Source: Sedimentisphaerales bacterium (lineage in GTDB: Bacteria > Planctomycetota > Phycisphaerae > Sedimentisphaerales > SM23-30). Taken from it: a stretch of 35,772 nucleotides of DNA. The position numbers were made by a program, and so were the translations under genes. A model generated the notes under the pieces. The model did not search any database, was not told the origin of the DNA, and saw nothing but the letters and a program-made list of their open reading frames with translations. The number at the start of each line of letters is the position of its first letter. The stretch's first letter is position 1. Where the stretch lies: assembly GCA_016934515.1 (NCBI GenBank), contig JAFGSR010000083.1, positions 1 to 35,772 on the forward strand. Reading direction: 5' to 3'. Shown piece after piece: positions 15,311-22,001 of this stretch.

Positions 15311-17071
15311 TCAACTAAGAAGCTTTAATTCCACTGGGACGGATTCGATTTCAATGGAATTGCCGTTCAGGTGCCAGCGATAGAAATCCCTGGTTTCGTT
15401 GATGCCCGGTGAGACCGCGACCACACCGGGTGGAACGGCGGCATTGATCCGGGCGGAGAATCTTCCGGTTTTATTATTATTTACCAACGAGACGGATTTC
15501 TGATCATCAATGTGCCTGAGCACCGCATCTTCAGGATTGATTAATACTACCGGAGTTGGTTCAAGGGTGAGTAGCCAATCCAGTTGGCGGGAAATGCCGC
15601 CCTGATACAGGTCCAGATTTTCCGTTCTGCTAATCAGTGCAAATTGCGAATCAGTCAAATTATTCAACGAGTTGTCAATCGGCAACTTCACTTCAATGCT
15701 TCCGGTTGCTTTTGTGGTGGAAGATTTGATTTTTTCGAGAACGGCGTCATCGGGCAGTTCTGGTTTTCTGTCAAAAACAGCGGACATCCGGGCGATTAAA
15801 TCAGCGGGAGTTGCGGCGATGCCGGGTGGTTTCCCTAAGGCTGACAGTTTTATTGGATTATGGCGATGATCGTAAACATGGCCATCCATTTCGAAATTAA
15901 AAGCCATGGGCAGGGAAAAATCCGCGGATTGAGCGGTTAAGGTCGGCATGGCCGAAGCGACAATCAACGATTCGGTTTGGGAGCGAATGGTGGACCACAA
16001 ATCATCCGGAACCATTGCCGCCAGATCTACATCGGCAATCAAAATGGTGGAAAATTCACCCTGTTGGGCGGCAGCGAGCCATTGAGCGGTGTCGGATAAG
16101 CCAAGATAGCTGGACAAGGTCAGACTTCCCGGAGAACCGGCCCAGGAATAAAGCGGCAGTAATTTTGATTTTGTAGCTTTAGCTAAACTGCCGGCGGCTG
16201 CGGCTAACAGTTTCGCCTGTCCAGTGGCACCGGGTGGTATGGTAAGTAAAATCAGGGAATTTTCAGCTTTTTTCATACTGTTCACAATTCGCTCTAAATC
16301 GGAGCGAACTGATCCACACTGATTCAGCAAATTCTCCAGAGTAGGTGCTTTCTTAATTACTCCAGTAATTTCAGCATTGGCTAACTGGGCCAGAGCCAGC
16401 ACCGCAAGTGATTCCGTATTGACATTGACCCGGAGCGACTGGGAAGCAAAACGCATCGTACGGCCGGTAATGGAACCGATATTGATCAAGTCGTGTTTGG
16501 AACTTTTCTCTCGAAAAGCCATTATTTTGTGGGCCAGGACCGGATGGGTTCCGAGGACATCCCCGATTGCCAGGATTGACTGAGCGTTGTCCAGATCATC
16601 AAACTCAGCCAAATCCGGCTTAGTAGCTGCCAAGCCGTCAGAAATAGCTTGATCGCCAGGCGGGACAAATAATCCGACGTGTTTAGCTGAAACTGAGTCC
16701 TGGAAAAACCGGGCAGTTGCAATAATTTGCTCAACAGGCAAATTTCCGGAAATTAACACACCCAGAGAATCGTTCGCACCCGCCTGATTGATTGTCCCGG
16801 CAGCTTGCAACAGGACGTCTTTATAAATATCGCCGTTTGTGGCATCGGCGGGCTGTTTGCGAGCGGTGGTTAACCGTCGAGGGTGGTTCAACAAAGCTGC
16901 TAGATAGTTGCCGCGATAACAGATTCTGCCCTGGTAAAAATTATCGCTGCTGTTGACATAATCCATCTGTACTACACCGGCAGCGGATTCTTTGACGGCG
17001 ACCGGGCACATCAAAGAGCAAAAAAGACAGCGGGTAGTTTTTTTTGTATCAGGCAATTTATTTCGCCTCAA
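15311..17071 (-). CDS. Formate-dehydrogenase/NuoG-like molybdopterin-fold protein, probably without Mo/W ligand
   Basis: 586 residues, shorter than FdhF-type enzymes (about 700). The N-terminal [4Fe-4S] motif is intact: Cys15, Cys18, Cys22 and Cys51. The residue after the last Cys that is Lys in FdhF is replaced (CYRG). A cofactor-domain landmark is recognisable, GDVLGTHPVLAHKI, equivalent to the SHPV segment of the family. The region where the catalytic Sec/Cys should be (about residues 128-147, normally 'RxCHSPxxxGL') reads KHVGLFVPPGDQAISDGL, with no Cys, Sec or Ser at the ligand place. I therefore infer an electron-transfer or scaffold role like that of NuoG rather than formate oxidation. 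The start is TTG at 17071, overlapping the previous stop; a second TTG at 17056 preceded by GAGG is an alternative. Confidence 0.75.
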   Translation of the reverse strand: MRRNKLPDTKKTTRCLFCSLMCPVAVKESAAGVVQMDYVNSSDNFYQGRICYRGNYLAALLNHPRRLTTARKQPADATNGDIYKDVLLQAAGTINQAGANDSLGVLISGNLPVEQIIATARFFQDSVSAKHVGLFVPPGDQAISDGLAATKPDLAEFDDLDNAQSILAIGDVLGTHPVLAHKIMAFREKSSKHDLINIGSITGRTMRFASQSLRVNVNTESLAVLALAQLANAEITGVIKKAPTLENLLNQCGSVRSDLERIVNSMKKAENSLILLTIPPGATGQAKLLAAAAGSLAKATKSKLLPLYSWAGSPGSLTLSSYLGLSDTAQWLAAAQQGEFSTILIADVDLAAMVPDDLWSTIRSQTESLIVASAMPTLTAQSADFSLPMAFNFEMDGHVYDHRHNPIKLSALGKPPGIAATPADLIARMSAVFDRKPELPDDAVLEKIKSSTTKATGSIEVKLPIDNSLNNLTDSQFALISRTENLDLYQGGISRQLDWLLTLEPTPVVLINPEDAVLRHIDDQKSVSLVNNNKTGRFSARINAAVPPGVVAVSPGINETRDFYRWHLNGNSIEIESVPVELKLLS

Positions 17072-17886
17072 AAAACATTGTCATATTTCATAATTTTTTC
17101 GTAACACATGTCTGGTCCGTCTTTGCAGAGGTAATAAGGCCCAATGTTGCATCGGCCACAAACACCGATGCCGCAGCTCATTTTGCGATTCATCGAAAGA
17201 TATATCTGGCTGGGCGTGAAACCCAATCCGAGACACTTTTGGGTTACAAATTTCAACATGACCGGCGGGCCGCAGGAAACTACATAGGCGTTTTTGATGT
17301 CGATATCAATGTTGTCTAAAAGCGTGGTTACTACCCCGACATTGCCCTGCCAGCTATTAACCGGCGCGTCCACGGTCTCGGTGAAATCGACCTTGGCCAT
17401 CGACCGCCATTTTTTATACTGGCCGGCAAAAAGTAATTCGTTCGGTGAGCGGGCACCGTATTTAATCGAGATGCGGGGGAACTTATCGATTTCATTGAAC
17501 AAGGCATACATCAGCGCCCGCAAAGGTGCCAGCCCCACTCCGCCGCCGACGAGCAGGATTTCTTTTCCGTAAAATTTATCGATGGGATAGCCTTTCCCGA
17601 ATGCTCCACGCAGGCCAAGAGTTTCGCCGGGTCGGACATCGTGGAGTTTATCGGTAACCTTGCCCACCTTTAGAATGGTAAATTCCTGGCGTTGCGGCTG
17701 ATTCGGATTGGAAGACGGGGTAAAAGGTGCTTCGCCGATGCCGGGATAGGTTAACTGCATGAACTGACCGGCCCGGAACTCTATTGGTTCTTTGGGAGCG
17801 AGCACCAGAGTTTTTATGGTCGGAGTTTCCTCGATCAGTTCTTCGAGCCGAGCTTCAATCGGCATGTATGGATTTTCTTTGATCAC
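17068..17886 (-). CDS. FAD/NAD(P)-binding oxidoreductase, sulfhydrogenase gamma (HydG)/PyrK-like
   Basis: 272 residues. The N-terminal half is a ferredoxin-reductase-type FAD barrel; LLVGGGVGLAPLRALMYAL (about 110-130) is the NAD(P)-binding Rossmann loop; SCGPPVML precedes a C-terminal [2Fe-2S] motif with Cys238, 243, 246 and 254. This is the layout of PyrK, HydG of archaeal sulfhydrogenase and AsrB. Together with the gene upstream it would form an NAD(P)H diaphorase that exchanges electrons with the Fe-S chain of the hydrogenase. The GTG start at 17886 has a strong GAGGAG eight nt upstream. This gene is not part of ordinary Mbh or formate hydrogenlyase operons. Confidence 0.9.
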   Translation of the reverse strand: MIKENPYMPIEARLEELIEETPTIKTLVLAPKEPIEFRAGQFMQLTYPGIGEAPFTPSSNPNQPQRQEFTILKVGKVTDKLHDVRPGETLGLRGAFGKGYPIDKFYGKEILLVGGGVGLAPLRALMYALFNEIDKFPRISIKYGARSPNELLFAGQYKKWRSMAKVDFTETVDAPVNSWQGNVGVVTTLLDNIDIDIKNAYVVSCGPPVMLKFVTQKCLGLGFTPSQIYLSMNRKMSCGIGVCGRCNIGPYYLCKDGPDMCYEKIMKYDNVF

Positions 17887-17904
17887 TGAGTTATCTCCTC
17901 GATA

Positions 17905-18957
17905 TCACAGGGCGATCTCCTTTAGAAATCCTCTGATGTCTGAGCCGCCCATGCAAGCAGCTTCGCAGCGACCGCAACCGACGCACCCGACGACATTTAG
18001 ATTTTCAACCATCCATTCGAATTTGTGTCGAACACGATTTTCGAAGCGGTTGCGCAGTTCCGGTCGTGGAGTGGGTTTGGCACCTTCGCCGCCCATTTTT
18101 GCGAAATTGGCCATGATGCAGCTGTCCCAGGTTTTAAGCCTGATGTTTTTTTCAGGATCATCCTTGCCGCGCTGATCGAACAGGAAAAAACAATGGCAGG
18201 TGGGACAGATATAACTGCAGGCGCCACATTCGACGCAATTTGCAGAGTTGTGTTTTGAATCCTTTAACAGATGAAACTGTGACTTTTTCCCCTTCTTAGC
18301 AACATCACCTTCAAACTGCCGGTTTTGCTCTTTCAATTTATCCATTGCCGACTGGCGGTTTTTTTGACGCTGTTCCAGTTGATCCGCAGTAGCATCGGTG
18401 AGTAATTCTTTTGCCTGGGCAATAATGTCATCGCCTTTAGAGCTGCCTGATTGGGCCAGATAGCCGTCCTGAACGGGGGAAAAATTAATATCGAAATCCT
18501 GTTCCGGAAAAGGTTTACCGCCCAGAAGATTGCAGAAACAATACTCAGCCGGTTTAACACAATCAGTGGTAATCAGCACTGTCTGCCGACGCCGTCGTTC
18601 GTAGAAAGGATCAGCATAATCGCCGTCAATAAATACCTTATCCAATATACCCAAGGCACTTATATCACAAGCCCGCGCTCCTGCAATGGTTTGGGAAAAT
18701 TCTTTTTGCAGTAGAGATTCCGCCTGGTCCGGCTGGGGAAAAACAGCTACCTGCTCCCTGGCGGGAAACATAAAACTCTTAATTGATTCAATCGGAGGCA
18801 AATCCCCCAAAATTACCCGGCCAAAGGCTCCGCGGGATAACTTTTCATAAGTAATTCCAGAAGAATTACTTACCGTTCCATACAGATGGTCACCCGCCAC
18901 GATACCGAGGAAATCCGGTAAAACAGTATGCTTCAAGAAATGTACTTCGGGTTCCAT
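17905..18957 (-). CDS. 4Fe-4S protein, sulfhydrogenase beta (HydB)/AsrA-like
   Basis: 350 residues from the ATG at 18957 (a TTG six codons upstream, at 18975, is possible but the ATG has GAG seven nt before it). The central region has GARACDISALGILDKVF, a HydB-family signature, followed by a putative Cys cluster region. Two ferredoxin-type motifs follow, CVECGACSYICPTCHCF and CVGCGRCEAACMGG. HydB works with HydG to move electrons between NAD(P)H and a hydrogenase or sulfur-reducing centre. As the first gene of the operon it is closest to the Rex-controlled promoter. A Lys/Gln-rich linker lies around residues 195-235. Confidence 0.88.
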   Translation of the reverse strand: MEPEVHFLKHTVLPDFLGIVAGDHLYGTVSNSSGITYEKLSRGAFGRVILGDLPPIESIKSFMFPAREQVAVFPQPDQAESLLQKEFSQTIAGARACDISALGILDKVFIDGDYADPFYERRRRQTVLITTDCVKPAEYCFCNLLGGKPFPEQDFDINFSPVQDGYLAQSGSSKGDDIIAQAKELLTDATADQLEQRQKNRQSAMDKLKEQNRQFEGDVAKKGKKSQFHLLKDSKHNSANCVECGACSYICPTCHCFFLFDQRGKDDPEKNIRLKTWDSCIMANFAKMGGEGAKPTPRPELRNRFENRVRHKFEWMVENLNVVGCVGCGRCEAACMGGSDIRGFLKEIAL

Positions 18958-19034
18958 TTTACGCTCAACTTGCAAACGAAATGAGATCGGGCAAATCGGC
19001 TGAACAAATTACATAGTACCGAAGTGGTCGTACC

Positions 19035-19076
19035 TGTTTGTTCGTCGTAACAGAATTAAAAAAACGAACACAAACA
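19035..19076 (-). other. Inverted repeat in the hydrogenase operon leader
   Basis: TGTTTGTTCGT (19035-19045) pairs with ACGAACACAAACA (19064-19076) apart from a 2-nt bulge, around an 18-nt AT-rich loop. It lies downstream of the predicted leftward start site (about 19096) and upstream of the first codon (18957). It may form an mRNA hairpin or be a second regulator site. Confidence 0.45.
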
Positions 19077-19102
19077 CGTGCAGTGACTTGATGCTATTAA
19101 GT

Positions 19103-19130
19103 AGAATACCAAAATTTCGGATAAAATCAA
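19103..19130 (-). promoter_or_regulatory. Possible promoter of the hydrogenase operon
   Basis: On the minus strand TTGATT (19130-19125) and TATTCT (19108-19103) are separated by 16 nt, a moderate sigma70 match. The Rex operator lies immediately upstream of the -35 box. The match is only moderate, so the true start site could differ. Confidence 0.4.
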
Positions 19131-19136
19131 GGGGAT

Positions 19137-19154
19137 TTGTGATTTTTTTCACAT
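19137..19154. promoter_or_regulatory. Rex operator
   Basis: TTGTGA, six T, TCACAT: an 18-mer with the same spacing as the Rex consensus TTGTGA-N6-TCACAA and a single mismatch in the two six-base arms. It is in the intergenic region that separates a Rex gene from an operon predicted to use NAD(P)H. Rex leaves such sites when NADH rises, so the likely effect is derepression of the hydrogenase genes under reducing conditions. Confidence 0.72.
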
Positions 19155-19367
19155 AATTTTTCATAATTAGGAATTTTATGGACCTACCAGCACCTTATCA
19201 GTAAGCCAAAACCACGATTCAGGCAGTGGTTCCAACCAGCCATCCGCTACCCTTCTGTCGTAATTCCCTGCTCGAATTAATCTTATAATTAATGCCTGAT
19301 ATTCACGTAAAAATAACTTTTAGTAAAATAATGCCAAGACGCGAATTTATAATATTTTTAAGACAAT

Positions 19368-19396
19368 TTGACATCTGGGACAAAATAGGCTAATAT
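19368..19396 (+). promoter_or_regulatory. Strong sigma70-type promoter for the rex operon
   Basis: A perfect TTGACA (19368-19373), a 17-nt spacer and TAATAT (19391-19396, 4 of 6). A start near 19403 leaves a leader of about 147 nt before the rex ATG. No second Rex site is clear next to it. Confidence 0.7.
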
Positions 19397-19549
19397 TAAC
19401 CTTAAGCAAATCCAATGCAAGATACACCGAAGCTGTTATTTGATTCACGAATACCCTGAAAAGGACCGCCCGTTTAGAACAAGAATGATTTATTTCTGGG
19501 CCTCCCAAAAGAACGATTATCTAAGTACGGAAATGTCAGGGTCAGCAAA

Positions 19550-20194
19550 ATGAATCCCTTAAACCGTCAGGCAATCGAACGGCTTATGCATTATTATTAT
19601 TGTATCCAGGAGGAATTTATTAATTTGAATTCTGATTGTCCGGTACTATCCAGTTCTCAACTGGCAAAGCACCTGGCTTTGGACGACAGCCAGGTTCGCA
19701 AAGATATGGCGGCTATCGGAGTCAAAGGTCATCGTCACGTAGGATTCGACGCCAACGAGGTAGTTGATAAAATCCGACAATCACTGGGATTTACGCAGAA
19801 CTATCCCGCAGTACTGTTGGGTGCCGGTCGACTTGGTGGCGCATTGGCTGCTTATGAGGGTTTTAACACGTTTGGTTTGGACATTGTCGCGCTGTTCGAT
19901 GCGGACCAGCGAAAAATCGGCTTATCTATCTCCGGTCACATTATTCAGCCGCTGGAACAACTGGAACCGGTCATTAAGCGAAACCATATCCATTTAGGTA
20001 TTTTAACCGTACCTTCCGAAACCGCCCAGGAATTAACAGACCGCCTCATCAAAGCGGGAATTCAGGTTTTGTGGAATTTTTCGCCGGCACGTTTGTCAGT
20101 GCCGGATAACATATTCATTCGCCATGAACATCTTTTTGTTGGTCTGGGACAACTTTCCTATTACATCAAAAAAATAAACAATCCCGAATCTTAA
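19550..20194 (+). CDS. rex: Redox-sensing transcriptional repressor Rex
   Basis: 214 residues, the usual Rex length. The N-terminal winged helix (about 1-80) has LNRQAIERLMHYYYCI and the recognition helix DDSQVRKDMAAIGVKG, a close match to the 'sQvRkDls-fG' signature. The Rossmann domain begins VLLGAGRLGGALA (Gly91, 93, 96), which binds NADH/NAD+. The family represses fermentative, hydrogenase and respiratory genes when NAD+ is high. It is divergent from the hydrogenase operon, which has a Rex-type operator in front of it, and it is the first gene of a four-gene signalling operon. Confidence 0.95.
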   Translation: MNPLNRQAIERLMHYYYCIQEEFINLNSDCPVLSSSQLAKHLALDDSQVRKDMAAIGVKGHRHVGFDANEVVDKIRQSLGFTQNYPAVLLGAGRLGGALAAYEGFNTFGLDIVALFDADQRKIGLSISGHIIQPLEQLEPVIKRNHIHLGILTVPSETAQELTDRLIKAGIQVLWNFSPARLSVPDNIFIRHEHLFVGLGQLSYYIKKINNPES

Positions 20195-20213
20195 AAATTA
20201 CAAGGTACTTTTC

Positions 20214-21563
20214 GTGAACGATTTATCAAAAAATAACCGCCACCTCAAATCACGCCAGAGCGAATCTGTTCCATTTTCGCCCCCTCCAACGGAGACCATC
20301 TCGGGCAGGACACTGGACAGAAACAGTAGCGATATATCCGATTCGCTTACCAGTCAAGATGAAATGGAGGCGATTTTAAGCATTAGTTTATCTCTGGCCG
20401 GCAAGCTGGAGCTTCCTCTGGTGCTGGGTGCGGCTTTGGACATGGTAGGTAAATTGATCGGTGCCGAAGGTGCCAGCATTTTACTTATTGACCCCAATAC
20501 CGGAGGTATGGAATTTTACATCACCGAAGGTCCTGGCGCACAAATCGCAAAAACCATCCCCTTACCTCCGAAAGCAGGCATTTGCGGTTACGTCGCCCAA
20601 AATGGCCAATCCCTGATAATCAACGACGCCCAACATGATCCTCGTCTTTATCGTCAGGTGGATCAGTCCACCGGCATGACCACGCGCAACATTCTTTGCG
20701 TGCCAATTCAGAGTGGAGAAAAATTATGGGGGGTACTGGAACTGATTAATAAAAACCAAGGCCGGGATTTTTCGCAACGGGATTTGCGTTTGTCGGAAAT
20801 TGTAGCCACTCAAATTGGGCTGGCTTTGGAAAATTCCCACTTGCACAAACAAATCGTTCAAAAAGAAAGAATGGCTGCGATCGGCCAAACCGTCAGCGGC
20901 TTGGCCCATTGTATCAAAAACATACTCAACGGAATTCGCTCCGGATCAGCGGTAATCGATCGGGCAATGAGCGCGGATGATTTCAATCGAGTCAGCCAAG
21001 GATGGCAAACGGTAAGGCGCAATAATGAAATGCTCGGCACTCTGGTGCTTGACATGCTGGCGCTGGCGAGAGATTCCAAGCCTCATCCTTTTCCTACCGA
21101 CGTCAACGACCTGGCCAAGCAGGTTTGTGAATTAATGACCGAAAGGGCCGCGGAAAAACAGGTCAATATTAAATTCATGCCCCACAGCTCCCTGCCGGAT
21201 GTCACGCTTGATCCGACGCATTTTTACCGCTGCCTGCTTAATCTTGTTTCTAATGCGCTGGATGCCTGCGAAACTAACGGAAATATCAGTGTTCGATTAT
21301 TTCGCGGTAACGACCGGACCCGTTTCACGGTCAGCATAACTGACAGCGGTGAAGGGATAAGTCAGGAAAACCAACGCAAACTTTTCGAAGAATTTTTCAC
21401 CACCAAGGGAGGCCGCGGAACCGGTCTGGGTTTACCGGTAACCAAAAAATTAATTAAAGAAATGGGCGGAATAATTATTTTCCACAGTATTGTCGGCCGG
21501 GGAACTCGATTTGTTATCGCGCTTCCGATCAACGATACCACCAAAGCAGAACAGGAGACCTGA
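20214..21563 (+). CDS. GAF-domain sensor histidine kinase
   Basis: 449 residues, no membrane segment, so cytoplasmic. A disordered N-terminus (1-48) leads into a GAF domain (about 55-205, with GICGYVAQNGQSLIINDAQ). The phospho-acceptor helix has H232 in SGLAHCIKNILNGI. The ATPase domain shows an N-box (NLVSNALDACE), DSGEGIS and GGRGTGLGLP. The H-box resembles that of NtrB-like or NtrY-like kinases in its short form. GTG start at 20214 with AAGGT upstream, 19 nt after rex. It is followed two nt later by a receiver-only regulator, its probable partner. The ligand of the GAF domain is unknown. Confidence 0.9.
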   Translation: MNDLSKNNRHLKSRQSESVPFSPPPTETISGRTLDRNSSDISDSLTSQDEMEAILSISLSLAGKLELPLVLGAALDMVGKLIGAEGASILLIDPNTGGMEFYITEGPGAQIAKTIPLPPKAGICGYVAQNGQSLIINDAQHDPRLYRQVDQSTGMTTRNILCVPIQSGEKLWGVLELINKNQGRDFSQRDLRLSEIVATQIGLALENSHLHKQIVQKERMAAIGQTVSGLAHCIKNILNGIRSGSAVIDRAMSADDFNRVSQGWQTVRRNNEMLGTLVLDMLALARDSKPHPFPTDVNDLAKQVCELMTERAAEKQVNIKFMPHSSLPDVTLDPTHFYRCLLNLVSNALDACETNGNISVRLFRGNDRTRFTVSITDSGEGISQENQRKLFEEFFTTKGGRGTGLGLPVTKKLIKEMGGIIIFHSIVGRGTRFVIALPINDTTKAEQET

Positions 21564-21565
21564 CC

Positions 21566-21961
21566 ATGAACGATTGTCCTAAAATTCTGATAGCAGACGA
21601 TGAACAGGAATGTATTGATTTCGTCTATGCCGCTCTGGAGGGCGGCTTATACGAAATTATCAGCGCTCATGACGGTGAAGAAGCGTTCAATATTGCTCAA
21701 CAGGAAAAACCGAATTTAATTATTCTCGACGTACAAATGCCCAAACAGGATGGTTTTCAGGTTTTTAGTCAATTACGCAACGATGATGGACTGGCCGACA
21801 TCCCGGTAATAATGCTTACCGGAATTGGTGAAAGAACGGGTATAAAAACCAGTTCATCGGACATGGCTGGTTATCTTGGATCGGAGCCGGAAGCCTACAT
21901 CGACAAACCTATCGAACCGGCGATACTCAGACAGACAGTGAACCGGCTTTTGAAAAAATAA
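21566..21961 (+). CDS. Single-domain response regulator (receiver)
   Basis: 131 residues: one CheY-like receiver with no output domain. Acidic pocket Asp11-Asp12, phospho-acceptor Asp55 in IILDVQMPKQDG, conserved Thr in MLTGIG and Lys in YIDKPIEP. Preceded by GGAG. Lying between two histidine kinase genes, it could accept phosphate from both. The absence of a DNA-binding domain means its effect must go through protein partners or a phosphorelay. Confidence 0.92.
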   Translation: MNDCPKILIADDEQECIDFVYAALEGGLYEIISAHDGEEAFNIAQQEKPNLIILDVQMPKQDGFQVFSQLRNDDGLADIPVIMLTGIGERTGIKTSSSDMAGYLGSEPEAYIDKPIEPAILRQTVNRLLKK

Positions 21962-22001
21962 TAAAATATTTTTGTGGGCAAAAAAGTTTGTAGCATTAAT
22001 T

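Larger units (their letters stand above)
18958..19549. other. Divergent intergenic control region
   Basis: 592 bp without a plausible gene between the hydrogenase operon and rex. It contains a predicted leftward promoter, a Rex operator, a leader hairpin and a strong rightward promoter, listed separately. It is noticeably more AT-rich than the flanking coding DNA. Confidence 0.8.

Noticed and set aside
15311..17071. A working formate dehydrogenase
   Set aside because: No Sec (in-frame TGA), Cys or Ser is found where the metal ligand should be, and the protein is short.
19035..19076. Inverted repeat as a second Rex operator
   Set aside because: The arms (TGTTTGTTCGT) and an 18-nt loop do not match the TTGTGA-N6-TCACAA layout.
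19438..19454. TTTGATTCACGAAT upstream of rex as a Rex site for autoregulation
   Set aside because: Only one half resembles TTCACAA; the other half lacks the TTGTGA arm.
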